A stretch of 64,000 nucleotides of DNA from Pontibacter ramchanderi (GCF_002846395.1 NZ_PJMU01000003.1:868001-932000); one strand, 5' to 3'; positions 37,030 to 46,764 are shown, counted from the stretch's first letter. Program-made: numbers and translations. Notes: generated from the sequence alone by a model not told the origin.

Positions 37030-38037
37030 CTATTTCTCTGCTACCGCCTCGGCCAGCACTTCTTCCAAATCCTCTTCGGCTGGTGCCTCAGGTATAGCTT
37101 TTGCTTTTTTAGCTGAGCCTTTTGCGGTTGCGTCTTTTTTTGTTCGTTTGGCGCTGCTTCGCTTTGTTTGTGTTTCAGCTACTGGCGCCGCTTCTTCAAC
37201 TTCTGGTTCAGGTGCTTTTTCCGTTTCCAACTTAGCTTGCTCCTCTTCCTGCTTGTGCACCGTAAACTCCCAGCACAGCTGCCCCATGGCGCTCAGCCAG
37301 TCATAGAGCATCACGCCTTCGTTGCCCAGTGCCCGGATCATCACGGCATTCGGTGCGCACTGCGTAAAGCCAAAAGTAAACTCCTCGTACTGAGCCGTCA
37401 GGATCTCGTCCAGCTCTGCTTTCAGCTCCGCCGCATAAAGCGATACATAGATCAGCGTAGCCTGGTGGGTATAGCGCTCATAAAACAGGATCGAGTCAAA
37501 TGGCTGGTTGCCGGGCTCGAGCAACTGGTTGTCGAACAGCACCAGCTTTTTGCCACTGTATACCTTGGTGATGCTGTGCAGGCGCGTAAATTGAAACGAT
37601 TCTCCCGAGTGCACTCGCCCCGAAGCGATGATGTCGCCCCAGATCAGGTTGGCGTTCTCATCCACATGGATCTCATTCACTGTCCTGAAAATAGAATTAG
37701 CAAATGGCGTGATCGGGTGTGGGATGAATTTGTAGATGCCGCCTTTCTTCACCAGCACATTTGTCCGTTGCACGGCCCCTTTCTCCATGGGGTGCAGCCT
37801 ATTGAAGGACTGCGTAAACAGCTTCAAGCGGGCATCCTCATGCACGTTCACCTCAATGTCAATTTCATCCCCATCCATGATACCCGGAGAAGAGCTCATC
37901 ATGATCAGCTCCAGATGTTCATGCAGATGTCGGGAGCCGTAGTGGATCACTTTGTAGGGCGCATTGTGGCAACTCTCTTTCAGGAGTGTCAGCGCCCCTT
38001 CCCTCTCCGCGTTAACCTTGATGGTACTTTTAAGCAT
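37030..38037 (-). CDS. ureD: urease accessory protein UreD (UreH), with an unusual acidic/basic tail
   Basis: A 335-residue scaffold that binds apo-urease with UreF and UreG during nickel insertion. Family features: [38 protein letters not shown] and [13 protein letters not shown] [11 protein letters not shown]. The last 75 residues or so are low-complexity ([31 protein letters not shown]) and have no counterpart in ordinary UreD (about 270 residues). Its start overlaps the ureG end by 8 bp. Confidence 0.9.
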   Translation of the reverse strand: MLKSTIKVNAEREGALTLLKESCHNAPYKVIHYGSRHLHEHLELIMMSSSPGIMDGDEIDIEVNVHEDARLKLFTQSFNRLHPMEKGAVQRTNVLVKKGGIYKFIPHPITPFANSIFRTVNEIHVDENANLIWGDIIASGRVHSGESFQFTRLHSITKVYSGKKLVLFDNQLLEPGNQPFDSILFYERYTHQATLIYVSLYAAELKAELDEILTAQYEEFTFGFTQCAPNAVMIRALGNEGVMLYDWLSAMGQLCWEFTVHKQEEEQAKLETEKAPEPEVEEAAPVAETQTKRSSAKRTKKDATAKGSAKKAKAIPEAPAEEDLEEVLAEAVAEK

Positions 38038-38656
38038 GCGCCTCTGTTTTTTCTAGTAAAGCATACGTCTTGATCCAGTTGATCACATCATCCAAACCTT
38101 CCAGTTTCATCAGGTTGGTGAAGATGTACGGTCGCTCGCCGCGCATTCTCTTTGTGTCGCGGTCCATCATGTCCAGGTCGGCATTTACATAAGGGGCCAG
38201 GTCCGTTTTGTTTATGATCAGCAAATCAGACTTGGTGATGCCCGGGCCTCCCTTGCGGGGCATTTTGTCGCCCTCGGCCACGTCAATCACGAAAATGGTC
38301 ACATCAGCCAAATCGGGGCTGAAGGTGGCAGACAGGTTATCGCCGCCGCTCTCTACGAACACGATCTCCGTATCGGGGTGGCGCTCTACCAGTTCTTCCA
38401 CGGCCTCAATGTTCATCGAGGCATCCTCGCGTATGGCAGTATGCGGGCAGCCGCCCGTCTCCACACCCATGATGCGGTCGGCAGGCAGGCAGGAATTCTT
38501 TGTCAAAAAATCAGCATCCTCGCGGGTATACACGTCGTTGGTCACGACACAGATGCTGTACGCTTCACTCATCTTGCGGGTCAGGCGTTCAATCAAAGCC
38601 GTTTTTCCTGATCCTACAGGACCAGCAACCCCTATTCTCACATGTTTTTTTGACAT
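38030..38656 (-). CDS. ureG: urease accessory GTPase UreG
   Basis: A 208-residue SIMIBI GTPase with P-loop [12 protein letters not shown], the nickel-binding Cys-Pro-His motif in [15 protein letters not shown], and base motif NKTDLAPYV. It hydrolyses GTP to deliver nickel to the UreABC-UreDF complex. It is followed by ureD (8-bp overlap) and preceded by ureF (24-bp gap). Confidence 0.96.
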   Translation of the reverse strand: MSKKHVRIGVAGPVGSGKTALIERLTRKMSEAYSICVVTNDVYTREDADFLTKNSCLPADRIMGVETGGCPHTAIREDASMNIEAVEELVERHPDTEIVFVESGGDNLSATFSPDLADVTIFVIDVAEGDKMPRKGGPGITKSDLLIINKTDLAPYVNADLDMMDRDTKRMRGERPYIFTNLMKLEGLDDVINWIKTYALLEKTEAHA

Positions 38657-38680
38657 AAAGTATCTGTTTAGGTGGTTTCT

Positions 38681-39367
38681 TTAGGATATATATAGTCTTG
38701 AGTATTGCTTTTCGTGCTGCATGCAACGTATCTCCTGCCCGATGCAGCAGAGCCCGACCATCTCCTCTTCCATGTTTTCCTGCTCATCCACCAGTTGCTT
38801 AATGGTGGCCTGCAGGTCGAAAAGGATCTTCTGGGCATCACCCTGCCCAATGGGCACCAGCTTGGCACAGTTGGTGACAATGCCATTGAGGGTGTTGTAG
38901 TAAAAGGCCAGCAAGGCGTCTTTCAGGGTGATGCCACTGGCATGCGCATACATGGCAAAGGCGACGGCATAGTGCCCGTGCAGCTTGCCCTCCTGAATTT
39001 TAGACAGGTAGTTACTGCAGCGCTTAACAGGGTGCAGCTCCTGCGTCAGCTTCAGGAAACGGACAGCCAGTTTTTTGCTCGCGTCCCGAATCTCGGCAGG
39101 TGCCTTCAGGGCTGTAATCATTTCGTCCAGCTTCTGAAATTCCCGCACCGATTTCTTCGCCTCCAGCAAGGCCCAGGCTTTTTGCAAAAAGGCCGCATCG
39201 TTGTAGTAAATGCTATGGCGCAGCATGTTGTTAGCATATACCTTGGCCGTTGGCGTGTTGTGCACAATGCCCTGACTCACGTAAGACTCCAGCCCATAAG
39301 AATGCGTAAAGCTTCCGATCGGAAACATGGAGTCGTTGATCTGCAGGAGGGTTAAGAGTGGCTGCAT
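38681..39367 (-). CDS. ureF: urease accessory protein UreF
   Basis: A 228-residue all-helical protein. The typical start is LLQINDSMFPIGSFTHSYGLES (here split by no gap), and HYAVAFAMYAHASGI is the conserved mid-region. UreF bridges UreD and UreG and gates nickel transfer. It begins 5 bp after ureE ends. Confidence 0.95.
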   Translation of the reverse strand: MQPLLTLLQINDSMFPIGSFTHSYGLESYVSQGIVHNTPTAKVYANNMLRHSIYYNDAAFLQKAWALLEAKKSVREFQKLDEMITALKAPAEIRDASKKLAVRFLKLTQELHPVKRCSNYLSKIQEGKLHGHYAVAFAMYAHASGITLKDALLAFYYNTLNGIVTNCAKLVPIGQGDAQKILFDLQATIKQLVDEQENMEEEMVGLCCIGQEIRCMQHEKQYSRLYIS

Positions 39368-39372
39368 AGCTG

Positions 39373-39852
39373 TTATTTAATGGTTATTTTTCTGGTGTAA
39401 TTGTTTCCATGCCGGCGCACACGCAAGGCATGTGTTTTCAGGAGCTTGCGCACCTCACGTCGTGGTTCGTAGCCTGAGCGCTCCAGCAAGCGGTAAAGCG
39501 GGTTCTCAAACTCGACCAGCACCTCTGCCTCCTCGTTGATGAAAATGGGAATGTGCTTGTTCCCGATCTCGAAGCAAATGGTGCCCATGTCTTTGAAGTT
39601 GTCGGGCTTGAACACGATGCACTCGCAGGGCAGTATGTTGATGGCAATGGCCCGCTCTCCGTCCAGGTATAGCAAGTCACCGTCTTCCAGCGGTGTCGAG
39701 TCTTTGCGTATACCGATCTCCTGTCCCGCCCTAGTCCGCTTTCGTAGGGTAGTTTTGCCCGTATCAAACCAATCGAGGTCCAAAAAATCAATCGAAAGGT
39801 TACCTGTATTGGTGTTGGATAGGTTGCCGATGACCTTTTCTACTAGTAGCAT
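39373..39852 (-). CDS. ureE: urease nickel chaperone UreE, first copy
   Basis: A 159-residue UreE from the ATG at 39852 (MLLVEKVIGNL); an in-frame ATG 16 codons upstream adds residues not typical of the family. It has the conserved His in GNKHIPIF and the DGDLLYL turn. The C-terminus is basic (LRVRRHGNNYTRKI) rather than His-rich. It lies between ureC (61-bp gap) and ureF. Confidence 0.92.
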   Translation of the reverse strand: MLLVEKVIGNLSNTNTGNLSIDFLDLDWFDTGKTTLRKRTRAGQEIGIRKDSTPLEDGDLLYLDGERAIAINILPCECIVFKPDNFKDMGTICFEIGNKHIPIFINEEAEVLVEFENPLYRLLERSGYEPRREVRKLLKTHALRVRRHGNNYTRKITIK

Positions 39853-39913
39853 AGGGTGATAAAGGTGCTGTCGGCACAGGTATAGACTGGCCGACAGCAC
39901 GCTGTTAACAGGT

Positions 39914-41749
39914 TTAGAACAGGAAATAGCGCTGCGCCATCGGCACCACTTTCAGCGGCTCGCAGGTGAGCAACTCGCCATTGGCCGTTACGGCGTAGGT
40001 TTCTGGGTTCACCTCCAGTTTCGGCATGGCGTTGTTGTGCACCATGTCTTTCTTGGTGACCTTCCGACAACCTTTAACCGGCAGGAAGCCTTTGCTCAGA
40101 CCCAGCTTGTTTATGCTGCCGTTCTCCAGCGACACCTGCGACACAAAGTTGAAACCGGTCTTGCTGATTGACCTGCCATAGCTGCCCCACATTGGGCGGT
40201 AGATAACAGGCTGCGGCAGAGAGATAGAACCATTCGGATCACCCATTCGAGAGCCCACTGCTATCCCGTTCTTGAAGATGATTTCCGGCTTCACACCGAA
40301 CAGGCCAGGATCCCACAGCACTAGGTCGGCGTACTTACCCACCTCTACAGAGCCAACATAATCGGCCACACCGTGCGTTTTGGCCGGGTTGATCGTGTAT
40401 TTAGAGATGTAGCGCTTCACACGCAGGTTATCAGCTCCAGAGGCTTTGTCTTCTGATAATGGCCCGCGCTGCACTTTCATCTTGTGGGCCGTCTGCCAGG
40501 TACGTAAAATGGTCTCCCCGATACGCCCCATGGCCTGGCTGTCGGACGACATCATGCTAAACACGCCCATGTCCTGCAGAATATCCTCTGCGGCAATGGT
40601 ATTCGGGCGGATGCGGGAATCAGCAAAGGCCACATCTTCCGGAATGCTCTTGTCCAGGTGGTGCACCGACATCAGCATGTCCAGATGTTCTTCCACGGTG
40701 TTGATGGTATATGGCTTGGTCGGGTTGGTGGAAGAGGGCAGCACGTTCGGGTACATGGCAATTTTGATAATGTCCGGTGCGTGACCGCCCCCAGCGCCCT
40801 CAGTGTGGTAGGTATGGATCACACGGCCATTGATCGCCTTCACCGTGTCTTCCAGAAAGCCTGCTTCGTTGAGCGTGTCGGAGTGAATGGCGATTTGCAC
40901 ATCGTACTTATCAGCCACCTGCAGGGCGATGTCGATGGTGGACGGTGTAGAACCCCAGTCCTCGTGTAGTTTCAGGCCTAGCGCACCTGCCTCAATGGGC
41001 TGCGCTGCAGTCTTGAAGGTGGAGGTATTTCCTTTGCCCAGGAACCCGAAGTTCATCGGGGTGAACTCCGACGCCTCGAACATGCGCTCCATCCACCACT
41101 TGCCTGGCGTTACCGTAGTGGCAAGCGTTCCGTCCGAAGGACCTGTACCACCCCCAATCATGGTCGTAACACCACTGAAAAGAGCTACCTCTATCTGTTG
41201 CGGGGCAATGAAGTGGATGTGTGTATCTACAGCACCCGCTGTCACGATCTTGCCTGCGCAAGCCTGCACTTCTGTGGCGGCACCGATGATCATGCCTTTC
41301 GTCACGCCCTCCTGGGTATCGGGGTTACCGGCTTTGCCTATACCTACAATCTTGCCGTCTTTTATACCGATGTCGGCTTTCACGATGCCCCAGTGGTCGA
41401 TGATGATGGCATTCAACAACACTAGGTCAAGCACTTCGTCCTGCCCGGCGGAGGTAGACTGCCCCATACCATCACGTACGGTCTTACCGCCCCCGAACTT
41501 GTTTTCATCGCCGTAAACGTTAAAGTCTTTTTCGATCTGAATGAAGAGCTCCGTATCGGCCAAGCGCACTTTGTCGCCGGTGGTCGGACCGAAAAGAGCG
41601 GCGTATCTGTCGCGTGGGATGTACAAGTCACCGTCCACATATTTCACTGAGGAAGAATCACTTCCGAGGGCATTAAAGCCAAGCATAGAAAGTCCGGCAG
41701 TGGAGAGCCCCACTACCTTTATCCATTCGCGTCTATTCCAATTTGACAT
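39914..41749 (-). CDS. ureC: urease alpha subunit UreC with a Tat-like N-terminal signal
   Basis: Catalytic subunit of 611 residues, about 43 longer than Klebsiella UreC at the N-terminus. The extension begins [16 protein letters not shown] followed by a hydrophobic stretch to about residue 28, a twin-arginine signal pattern. With a 43-residue offset the active site is intact: H177 and H179 (DTHIHF), carbamylated K260 (GLKLHEDWG), H289, H315 and D403 (SSDSQAM). The flap His H363 is kept, but the conserved flap Cys (Klebsiella C319) is Val at 362 (MLMSVHHLD). Hydrolyses urea to ammonia and carbamate with two nickel ions. Confidence 0.96.
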   Translation of the reverse strand: MSNWNRREWIKVVGLSTAGLSMLGFNALGSDSSSVKYVDGDLYIPRDRYAALFGPTTGDKVRLADTELFIQIEKDFNVYGDENKFGGGKTVRDGMGQSTSAGQDEVLDLVLLNAIIIDHWGIVKADIGIKDGKIVGIGKAGNPDTQEGVTKGMIIGAATEVQACAGKIVTAGAVDTHIHFIAPQQIEVALFSGVTTMIGGGTGPSDGTLATTVTPGKWWMERMFEASEFTPMNFGFLGKGNTSTFKTAAQPIEAGALGLKLHEDWGSTPSTIDIALQVADKYDVQIAIHSDTLNEAGFLEDTVKAINGRVIHTYHTEGAGGGHAPDIIKIAMYPNVLPSSTNPTKPYTINTVEEHLDMLMSVHHLDKSIPEDVAFADSRIRPNTIAAEDILQDMGVFSMMSSDSQAMGRIGETILRTWQTAHKMKVQRGPLSEDKASGADNLRVKRYISKYTINPAKTHGVADYVGSVEVGKYADLVLWDPGLFGVKPEIIFKNGIAVGSRMGDPNGSISLPQPVIYRPMWGSYGRSISKTGFNFVSQVSLENGSINKLGLSKGFLPVKGCRKVTKKDMVHNNAMPKLEVNPETYAVTANGELLTCEPLKVVPMAQRYFLF

Positions 41750-41769
41750 GGTTCCCTAATTAATTGGTG

Positions 41770-42177
41770 CTATTTTCTGTTTCGTTTCTTAGGAGTTGCA
41801 GCAGCGCCTCCGGCCCCTTTATACCCTTCCTTCTGCGCCTTCTGAATAGCGGCGTCGCGCACATTCTTTTTTGTCACGTCTCCTTCGGTCAGGTTGTTGA
41901 AACCACTGATGATCTTGTTGCCTCCGAACTCTACCAGGATAACCGCTTTTTTCTCGCCCGGCTCAAAGCGCACGGCCGTGCTGGCCGGTATGTTGAGGCG
42001 CATACCGAAAGCTGCAGCCCGGTCGAAGTCGAGTGCCTTGTTCGTTTCAAAGAAATGGTAATGCGATCCTACCTGAATCGGACGGTCTCCGGTGTTGGCC
42101 ACGGTTACGCGGACTGTTTTGCGCTTGTCGTTCGCCTTTATATCACCCTTTTGAAGTATGTATTCGCCTGGTATCAT
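41770..42177 (-). CDS. ureB: urease beta subunit UreB, with a basic C-terminal extension
   Basis: A 135-residue subunit; the usual length is about 105. The core is standard ([54 protein letters not shown]-like LVEFGGNK). About 25 extra residues follow, ending in [10 protein letters not shown]. It ends 20 bp before ureC and is preceded by ureA (30-bp gap). Confidence 0.95.
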   Translation of the reverse strand: MIPGEYILQKGDIKANDKRKTVRVTVANTGDRPIQVGSHYHFFETNKALDFDRAAAFGMRLNIPASTAVRFEPGEKKAVILVEFGGNKIISGFNNLTEGDVTKKNVRDAAIQKAQKEGYKGAGGAAATPKKRNRK

Positions 42178-42207
42178 AGTATAAGTGTTTAATTGTTCTT
42201 TGTCGGT

Positions 42208-42513
42208 TTAGCGGATCGGGTGGTCTACCGTTATGAGTTTCACGCCGTCCGGGAAGGTTGCTTCGATCTGCACATAGTGGAGCATGTCAGGCACACCTTC
42301 CATCACCTGGTTTTTTGTAAGGAGCTTGGCTCCCTCTTCCATCAGCTGCGCCACCGTTTTTTTTCCATCGCGGGCCTCTTCCATCAAAATGCCGCAGATG
42401 TAAGCCACCGACTCCGGGTAGTTCAGCTTCACGCCTCGCTTCAGTCTTTTGGCGGCGAGTTCACCGGCTAGGTGAAGCAAAAGTTTTTCGTGTTCAACTG
42501 GATTTAAGTGCAT
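42208..42513 (-). CDS. ureA: urease gamma subunit UreA
   Basis: A 101-residue subunit from the ATG at 42513 ([18 protein letters not shown]), which matches the standard family start. An open frame extends 24 codons further but with no family match. [21 protein letters not shown] and [16 protein letters not shown] are conserved. It is first of the urease structural genes (ureA-B-C order). Confidence 0.96.
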   Translation of the reverse strand: MHLNPVEHEKLLLHLAGELAAKRLKRGVKLNYPESVAYICGILMEEARDGKKTVAQLMEEGAKLLTKNQVMEGVPDMLHYVQIEATFPDGVKLITVDHPIR

Positions 42514-42535
42514 ATAACTTTCTGTTAATGTAGGT

Positions 42536-42929
42536 TTATAAGAATGTCTGAAACTGAACGGTAAACTCACCCAAGTGCCCGTCAACCCTGTCGGTAGTCA
42601 TATAGTTGGGTCGGCGGGTACTGGAAACTTAGTTGGGTGTTATGCTGCTGGATCAGGAGATTGGCGCCGTAGCCGCCGCCGATGGCCAGCGCGTCCAGGT
42701 TTTTTCGGGTATAGGCCAGCAATGGCTGCAGTCGCACTCTGTCGCGCTCACCGAAGCGTGGCAGCAGTAGCCCGGTCTGGGCGTAATTTATGGTGTCGAA
42801 ATGGACCAAGTAACTTGGTGCGAAGTTGTATTGATACCTGGTGTTGGAGGCATTATGGGCACGGAGTGGCTTAACCAACGACAGATAGGTCACAATAAAA
42901 AACAAAACGGATACTATTCTATATTGCAT
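42536..42929 (-). pseudogene. small outer-membrane beta-barrel gene with a frameshift, upstream of ureA
   Basis: From the ATG at 42929 (MQYRIVSVLFFIV, a signal peptide) the frame runs through barrel-like strands to QLSFQY, then ends early at a TGA at 42582. Dropping one C of the CCC on the minus strand at about 42619 switches to a frame ending [14 protein letters not shown] at 42536, a typical last beta-strand with a C-terminal aromatic. I infer a single-base insertion, either a real lesion or a sequencing error. Even repaired, the product is only about 130 residues, so it may also be an internally deleted remnant. Function unknown; it is adjacent to ureA. Confidence 0.45.
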
Positions 42930-43102
42930 CAATATAACTATACCTGCAGAAAAATGACTTATATTTAGTATTACTCTCTCTATCCCAAAAGGTTGGACAA
43001 TAGTGGCATACATGTTTAGTCGCTAAGATAGGGGCAGCTTATTAAGCTGATTTAAGAGAAAGATTAGAATAAGATTAGAAACCCTGAAAATGCAAAATAT
43101 TA

Positions 43103-43137
43103 GCCCTCCAGGATAGCGGCACGCTGTCTTGGAGGGC
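43103..43137 (-). terminator. probable terminator after the sensor kinase gene
   Basis: GCCCTCCA (43103-43110) pairs perfectly with TGGAGGGC (43130-43137); on the minus strand it is followed by TAATATTTTGC. It ends the two-component operon ahead of the urease genes. Confidence 0.5.
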
Positions 43138-43290
43138 ACCTTTGTAATCAATGAGTTTGGAGACAGGTATAGCGGTGGGCCTTTTACATACAAAAAGCTG
43201 CTGAAACGTTAGTGCGTCAAGGTATAGCGAGGGAATGTAGTTCGTGCCTAAGCACGCTAGCATCAGGTTTAGCAAAATAGGTATAGGATA

Positions 43291-44673
43291 CTATGTGCCT
43301 TGCACTGCATGTACAGCGGGCAGCACCACATCGATGGTCGTGCCCTTGCCTACCCTAGAACTTACCTGGATAGTGCCTTTGTGCCGCTCCAGTATTTTCA
43401 TGGCCAGTGGCAGCCCGATGCCAAAGCCTTCATAGTTGGCGGTGTTCGAGGCCCGGAAATAGGGATCGAATATTTTATCCAGCTCAGCGGCAGGTATACC
43501 AATGCCTGAGTCCATGATCTGCAGTTTAACCTTGCCGCCATCCGCCATTATTTTGAGCATTACTTGCTGGTTGTCGGAGTACTTAAATCCGTTGAGGATT
43601 ATGTTGCTGATGGCCAGCGTGAGGAGAGCTTCATTGCAGTACACATACAGCATCGCCTCGTTCTCAGGAAACTTATTATAATCCATTCTGAGTTTGTAGC
43701 TCTTATCCATCTTGCCCACCATCTCCTGCACAACCTCCACTATTTCGTCGAGCCGGTGCACGCCCCAGCCCTGCCCCTGCTCCTGTCGCTCCGACTTTGC
43801 CAATTCTAGCAGGGTGTTGATGATGTGCTTGAGCTTTTCGGTCTCCTGCATCACCATGCGCAACGAATAGGCGGCCGGGTGCCCCTGCTCCAAATGTGAG
43901 AGTGCAATCTCGGCCTCGCCCACGATGACAGTGAGCGGCGTGCGGAGAGAATGGGAGATATTGCTTACATAGGCTTGCTGCGACTTAAAAGCTGTCTCTA
44001 TCCGCTGCAGCATTTCGTTGAGCGTGTCCTGCAGATCGCTGATCTCGTCCAGGCTGTGCTCCTTCTCAAGCCTGTCGTTCAGATTAAAGGCATTGATGCT
44101 GTTCACTTTCTTGATGATCTTAACCATGGACCCAAATAGTCTTTTCGAGAAGAAGACCGTAGTCAGGGTCATCAGCAGCACACCGGAAAGAAAGGCTATG
44201 ACCAGCGTGGTCTTGAGCCTTTTCCGGTAGGCGTCTCCTTCCACATCCCTAGCCGATGAAATCACCAGGATATCATCTGTTCCATCTATATCTTCTCTGA
44301 ACAACCCGACATAGTGCACACCGTTTTCGTAGCGTCTGGCCCTTCCGTTGCTGATCGCCTCCCAGTAAAAGGACTCTTCCAACGGAAGTGAGGGAGGAAA
44401 AGTGATCTGGCTGCGTTCTTTGTTAATGCGGATGATGTACTCCTCTTCATCGGCCAGGTGCTGCAGAATGCTGTTTTTGACGGCGTAGTAATCTTCTGCT
44501 TTCTCTTGCTGCAGCACAGCGCTGGCCACAACGGAAGAGCTGTTTTCCAGGCTCAGGAAAAAGTTGTGCTGTCTGTAGCCGGATGACATAGAGTACATCA
44601 CCAGGTTTATACCCAGCAGTATCAGGGCCATCAGGCCAGTGAACAGTACAATCAGCCAGTGTTGCAGTCTCAT
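43291..44673 (-). CDS. two-component sensor histidine kinase
   Basis: A 460-residue membrane kinase: TM1 about 8-28, a periplasmic sensor of about 125 residues, TM2 about 155-177, HAMP to about 230, HisKA with phospho-acceptor H241 (NISHSLRTPLT), and HATPase_c with ISNIILNGFKYSD, DSGIGIP and YEGFGIGLPLA. The residue after the His is Ser rather than the usual Glu/Asp, as in PhoQ. It begins 2 bp after the response regulator ends. The stimulus is unknown. Confidence 0.93.
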   Translation of the reverse strand: MRLQHWLIVLFTGLMALILLGINLVMYSMSSGYRQHNFFLSLENSSSVVASAVLQQEKAEDYYAVKNSILQHLADEEEYIIRINKERSQITFPPSLPLEESFYWEAISNGRARRYENGVHYVGLFREDIDGTDDILVISSARDVEGDAYRKRLKTTLVIAFLSGVLLMTLTTVFFSKRLFGSMVKIIKKVNSINAFNLNDRLEKEHSLDEISDLQDTLNEMLQRIETAFKSQQAYVSNISHSLRTPLTVIVGEAEIALSHLEQGHPAAYSLRMVMQETEKLKHIINTLLELAKSERQEQGQGWGVHRLDEIVEVVQEMVGKMDKSYKLRMDYNKFPENEAMLYVYCNEALLTLAISNIILNGFKYSDNQQVMLKIMADGGKVKLQIMDSGIGIPAAELDKIFDPYFRASNTANYEGFGIGLPLAMKILERHKGTIQVSSRVGKGTTIDVVLPAVHAVQGT

Positions 44674-44675
44674 CC

Positions 44676-45353
44676 TTATTGGTCTCTCATCACATAGCCT
44701 ACCCCGACCACCGTATGGATCAGGCGGGGGCTAAAATCTTTGTCTATTTTTTTACGGAGGTAGTTGATGTACACATCAACCACATTGGTACCCATGTCGA
44801 AATCGGCGCCCCACACGTTTTCCAGAATATCGAGCCGTGGCAACACTTTGCGTTTGTTTCTGATCAGGTACTCCAGCAGCTTGAATTCACGCACCGTAAG
44901 GGCAATGACCTTGTTGCTGCGCGTCACTTCCATGGTGTCGAAGTTAACGCTCAGGTCTGCCATGGTCGCTCTATTCTGCTGGGCAGCGCCTCTGCCAGAC
45001 CGCCTCACCAGGCTTTGCATGCGGGCCCGGAGCTCAGCTAGGTTAAAGGGTTTCACCATGTAGTCGTCGGCCAGATTGTCGAATCCGGCCACAATATCCT
45101 GGGTTGAGCTTAAAGCAGACAGAATGAGGATTGGCGTGTCAGGGTCTGCCTCGCGGATGCTTTTGCATACCTCCAATCCGCTTAGGCCGGGCACCATCAC
45201 ATCGAGTATGATCAGGTCGTAGTAATTCAGTCCGGCCATTTTCACAGCCGTGTAACCGTCCATTGCAACCGCAAACTCAAAGCCCTCTCCTTCCAGCCCC
45301 CGCATGATGAGCGAGATCACCTTTGGCTCGTCTTCTAAGAGTAGTATTTTCAT
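44676..45353 (-). CDS. OmpR-family response regulator
   Basis: A 225-residue regulator with a receiver domain (E7, D8, phospho-acceptor D51, K101) and a winged-helix DNA-binding domain (VIALTVREFKLLEYL, NVVDVYINYLRKKID). It is cotranscribed with the kinase 2 bp downstream. Whether it controls the neighbouring urease genes cannot be told; it resembles CusR/CopR-type metal or envelope-stress regulators. Confidence 0.94.
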   Translation of the reverse strand: MKILLLEDEPKVISLIMRGLEGEGFEFAVAMDGYTAVKMAGLNYYDLIILDVMVPGLSGLEVCKSIREADPDTPILILSALSSTQDIVAGFDNLADDYMVKPFNLAELRARMQSLVRRSGRGAAQQNRATMADLSVNFDTMEVTRSNKVIALTVREFKLLEYLIRNKRKVLPRLDILENVWGADFDMGTNVVDVYINYLRKKIDKDFSPRLIHTVVGVGYVMRDQ

Positions 45354-45382
45354 AATTTTAGTAGGCTGTCGAAAATCTTACT

Positions 45383-45408
45383 GACTAAAGCACATACGTG
45401 TTTTAGTC
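45383..45408 (-). promoter_or_regulatory. hairpin in the leader of the response regulator gene
   Basis: GACTAAAGCAC and GTGTTTTAGTC pair over 11 bp (one G-T) around a 4-nt loop, 30 bp before the regulator start codon. It has no following T-tract, so an operator or RNA element is more likely than a terminator. Confidence 0.35.
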
Positions 45409-45412
45409 AACG

Positions 45413-45441
45413 CTATACCTAGCTTTAGATAAAAGGTATAG
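45413..45441. repeat. inverted pair of the CTATACCT/AGGTATAG motif
   Basis: CTATACCT (45413-45420) and AGGTATAG (45434-45441) are exact reverse complements 13 nt apart and can form an 8-bp hairpin. Paired copies such as this resemble the paired uptake sequences seen in some competent bacteria. Confidence 0.6.
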
Positions 45442-45847
45442 AACCTGCGGCTGTTTGTTTTTAGTAACGTAGGCTTCTTCCACTTTTTGAACGGTTGCCC
45501 TAAAATAACAGGTTCCGGTGGACATCTGGGTTAGAAACAGGCAAATGTTTCTAAGAGGCATGACTGCCACTAACCTGGCCATACCTATTAAGCCAATATT
45601 TTAATTTAAACCAACCAGCAGCACATCCCTACCCAAAGCATTTTTTAGCATTAACTTTTGTAGCATTTATTAAGTGGGGGTTAGCTCCTGCTACCAGCAA
45701 AGAAGACAAAAAAGGCATTAGACAAACAAATCAGAAATCACGTTAAGCGATGTAGCCTAATCCGGCTTATCTTCGTGCGTTTGGGCAGGTATACCATACC
45801 CAATTTTCGACACCCAATCCGGCAGTATTTTTAGCGCAGGCAACATT

Positions 45848-46498
45848 ATGATAGAGCTCTCGGCATCAAGCTTTACTACCTTTCTGGACCTTCTGGGGAC
45901 TTTTGCGTTTGCAGTGAGCGGCATTCGCTGGGCTGCTAACAAGCAATTCGACTGGTTTGGGGCTTATGTCATTGGGTTGGTAACAGCCATCGGCGGGGGC
46001 ACCACCCGGGATTTGCTGCTCAATGTGCCCCCTTTCTGGATGCAGAACGCCAGCTACCTGATCGTGACAGGTATAGCGCTGCTTGCCACGGTCGTGTTCC
46101 GGAAACAACTTTTCCGCTGGGGCAGAGCCCTGTTCATGTTCGACTCCATTGGGCTGGGTTTGTTTACGGTGGTGGGGGTAAGCAAAAGCCTGGAGGCCGG
46201 GCTTCCTTTTTGGGTATGCATCATGATGGGGGCCATTACCGGTTCGGTGGGAGGCGTCATTCGGGATGTGTTGCTAAACGAAGTGCCGCTCCTGTTCCGG
46301 AAAGACATTTATGCCCTGGCCTGCATTGTAGGGGGCATCGTGTACATGATCAGCTACCAGTATAGCCTTTCTATCTCGATCACCGAACTACTTGCCGCCC
46401 TGACGGTCATCATGATCCGGGTGATTGCTGTGAGGTACCACATCCAACTGCCATTTCTGAACCCCATTGACCATGAGCGCAACAGTGGGGAGAAATAA
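45848..46498 (+). CDS. TRIC cation channel family protein (YadS/UPF0126)
   Basis: A 216-residue membrane protein with seven predicted helices arranged as two repeats of the TRIC domain. Each repeat carries the glycine hinge motif: AIGGGTTRDLLLN near residue 50 and GSVGGVIRDVLLNEVPLLF near residue 135. Bacterial members form trimeric potassium-selective channels. It stands alone and ends at a strong terminator. Confidence 0.93.
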   Translation: MIELSASSFTTFLDLLGTFAFAVSGIRWAANKQFDWFGAYVIGLVTAIGGGTTRDLLLNVPPFWMQNASYLIVTGIALLATVVFRKQLFRWGRALFMFDSIGLGLFTVVGVSKSLEAGLPFWVCIMMGAITGSVGGVIRDVLLNEVPLLFRKDIYALACIVGGIVYMISYQYSLSISITELLAALTVIMIRVIAVRYHIQLPFLNPIDHERNSGEK

Positions 46499-46550
46499 AC
46501 ATGAAGTCTAGGGTATAGCTTATTTAAACGCTGCAAGGTCAGGTTTAAAC

Positions 46551-46589
46551 AGAAAAGCTCCGCGGGTTATAAACCAGCGGAGCTTTTCT
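46551..46589 (+). terminator. bidirectional terminator after the TRIC gene
   Basis: AGAAAAGCTCCGC pairs with GCGGAGCTTTTCT over 13 bp, with A- and T-rich arms. It lies about 50 bp past the TRIC stop. Confidence 0.8.
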
Positions 46590-46764
46590 GTTTAGGACGG
46601 TGAAGATTGTGCCTCCGGAACAGCTCCGACCGCACGGGCTAAAGTCAAATTTATTCGGAGGCAAAATAAAGATTAAAACATCAACGCTTAGCAAAAAGCA
46701 GAACCATAACTCAAACATAACAACATCATAACTAACTCATAACCTGCACTTAACATTTACACTT

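Larger units (their letters stand above)
45354..45847. other. intergenic region between the response regulator and the TRIC channel gene
   Basis: This 494-bp divergent gap must hold promoters for the two-component operon and the TRIC gene. It holds a hairpin at 45383-45408 and the motif pair at 45413-45441. I see no gene in the rest. Confidence 0.4.

Noticed and set aside
37168..38073. A 301-codon open frame antisense to ureD
   Set aside because: UreD and the operon order are certain; this frame has no signal, domain or start context.
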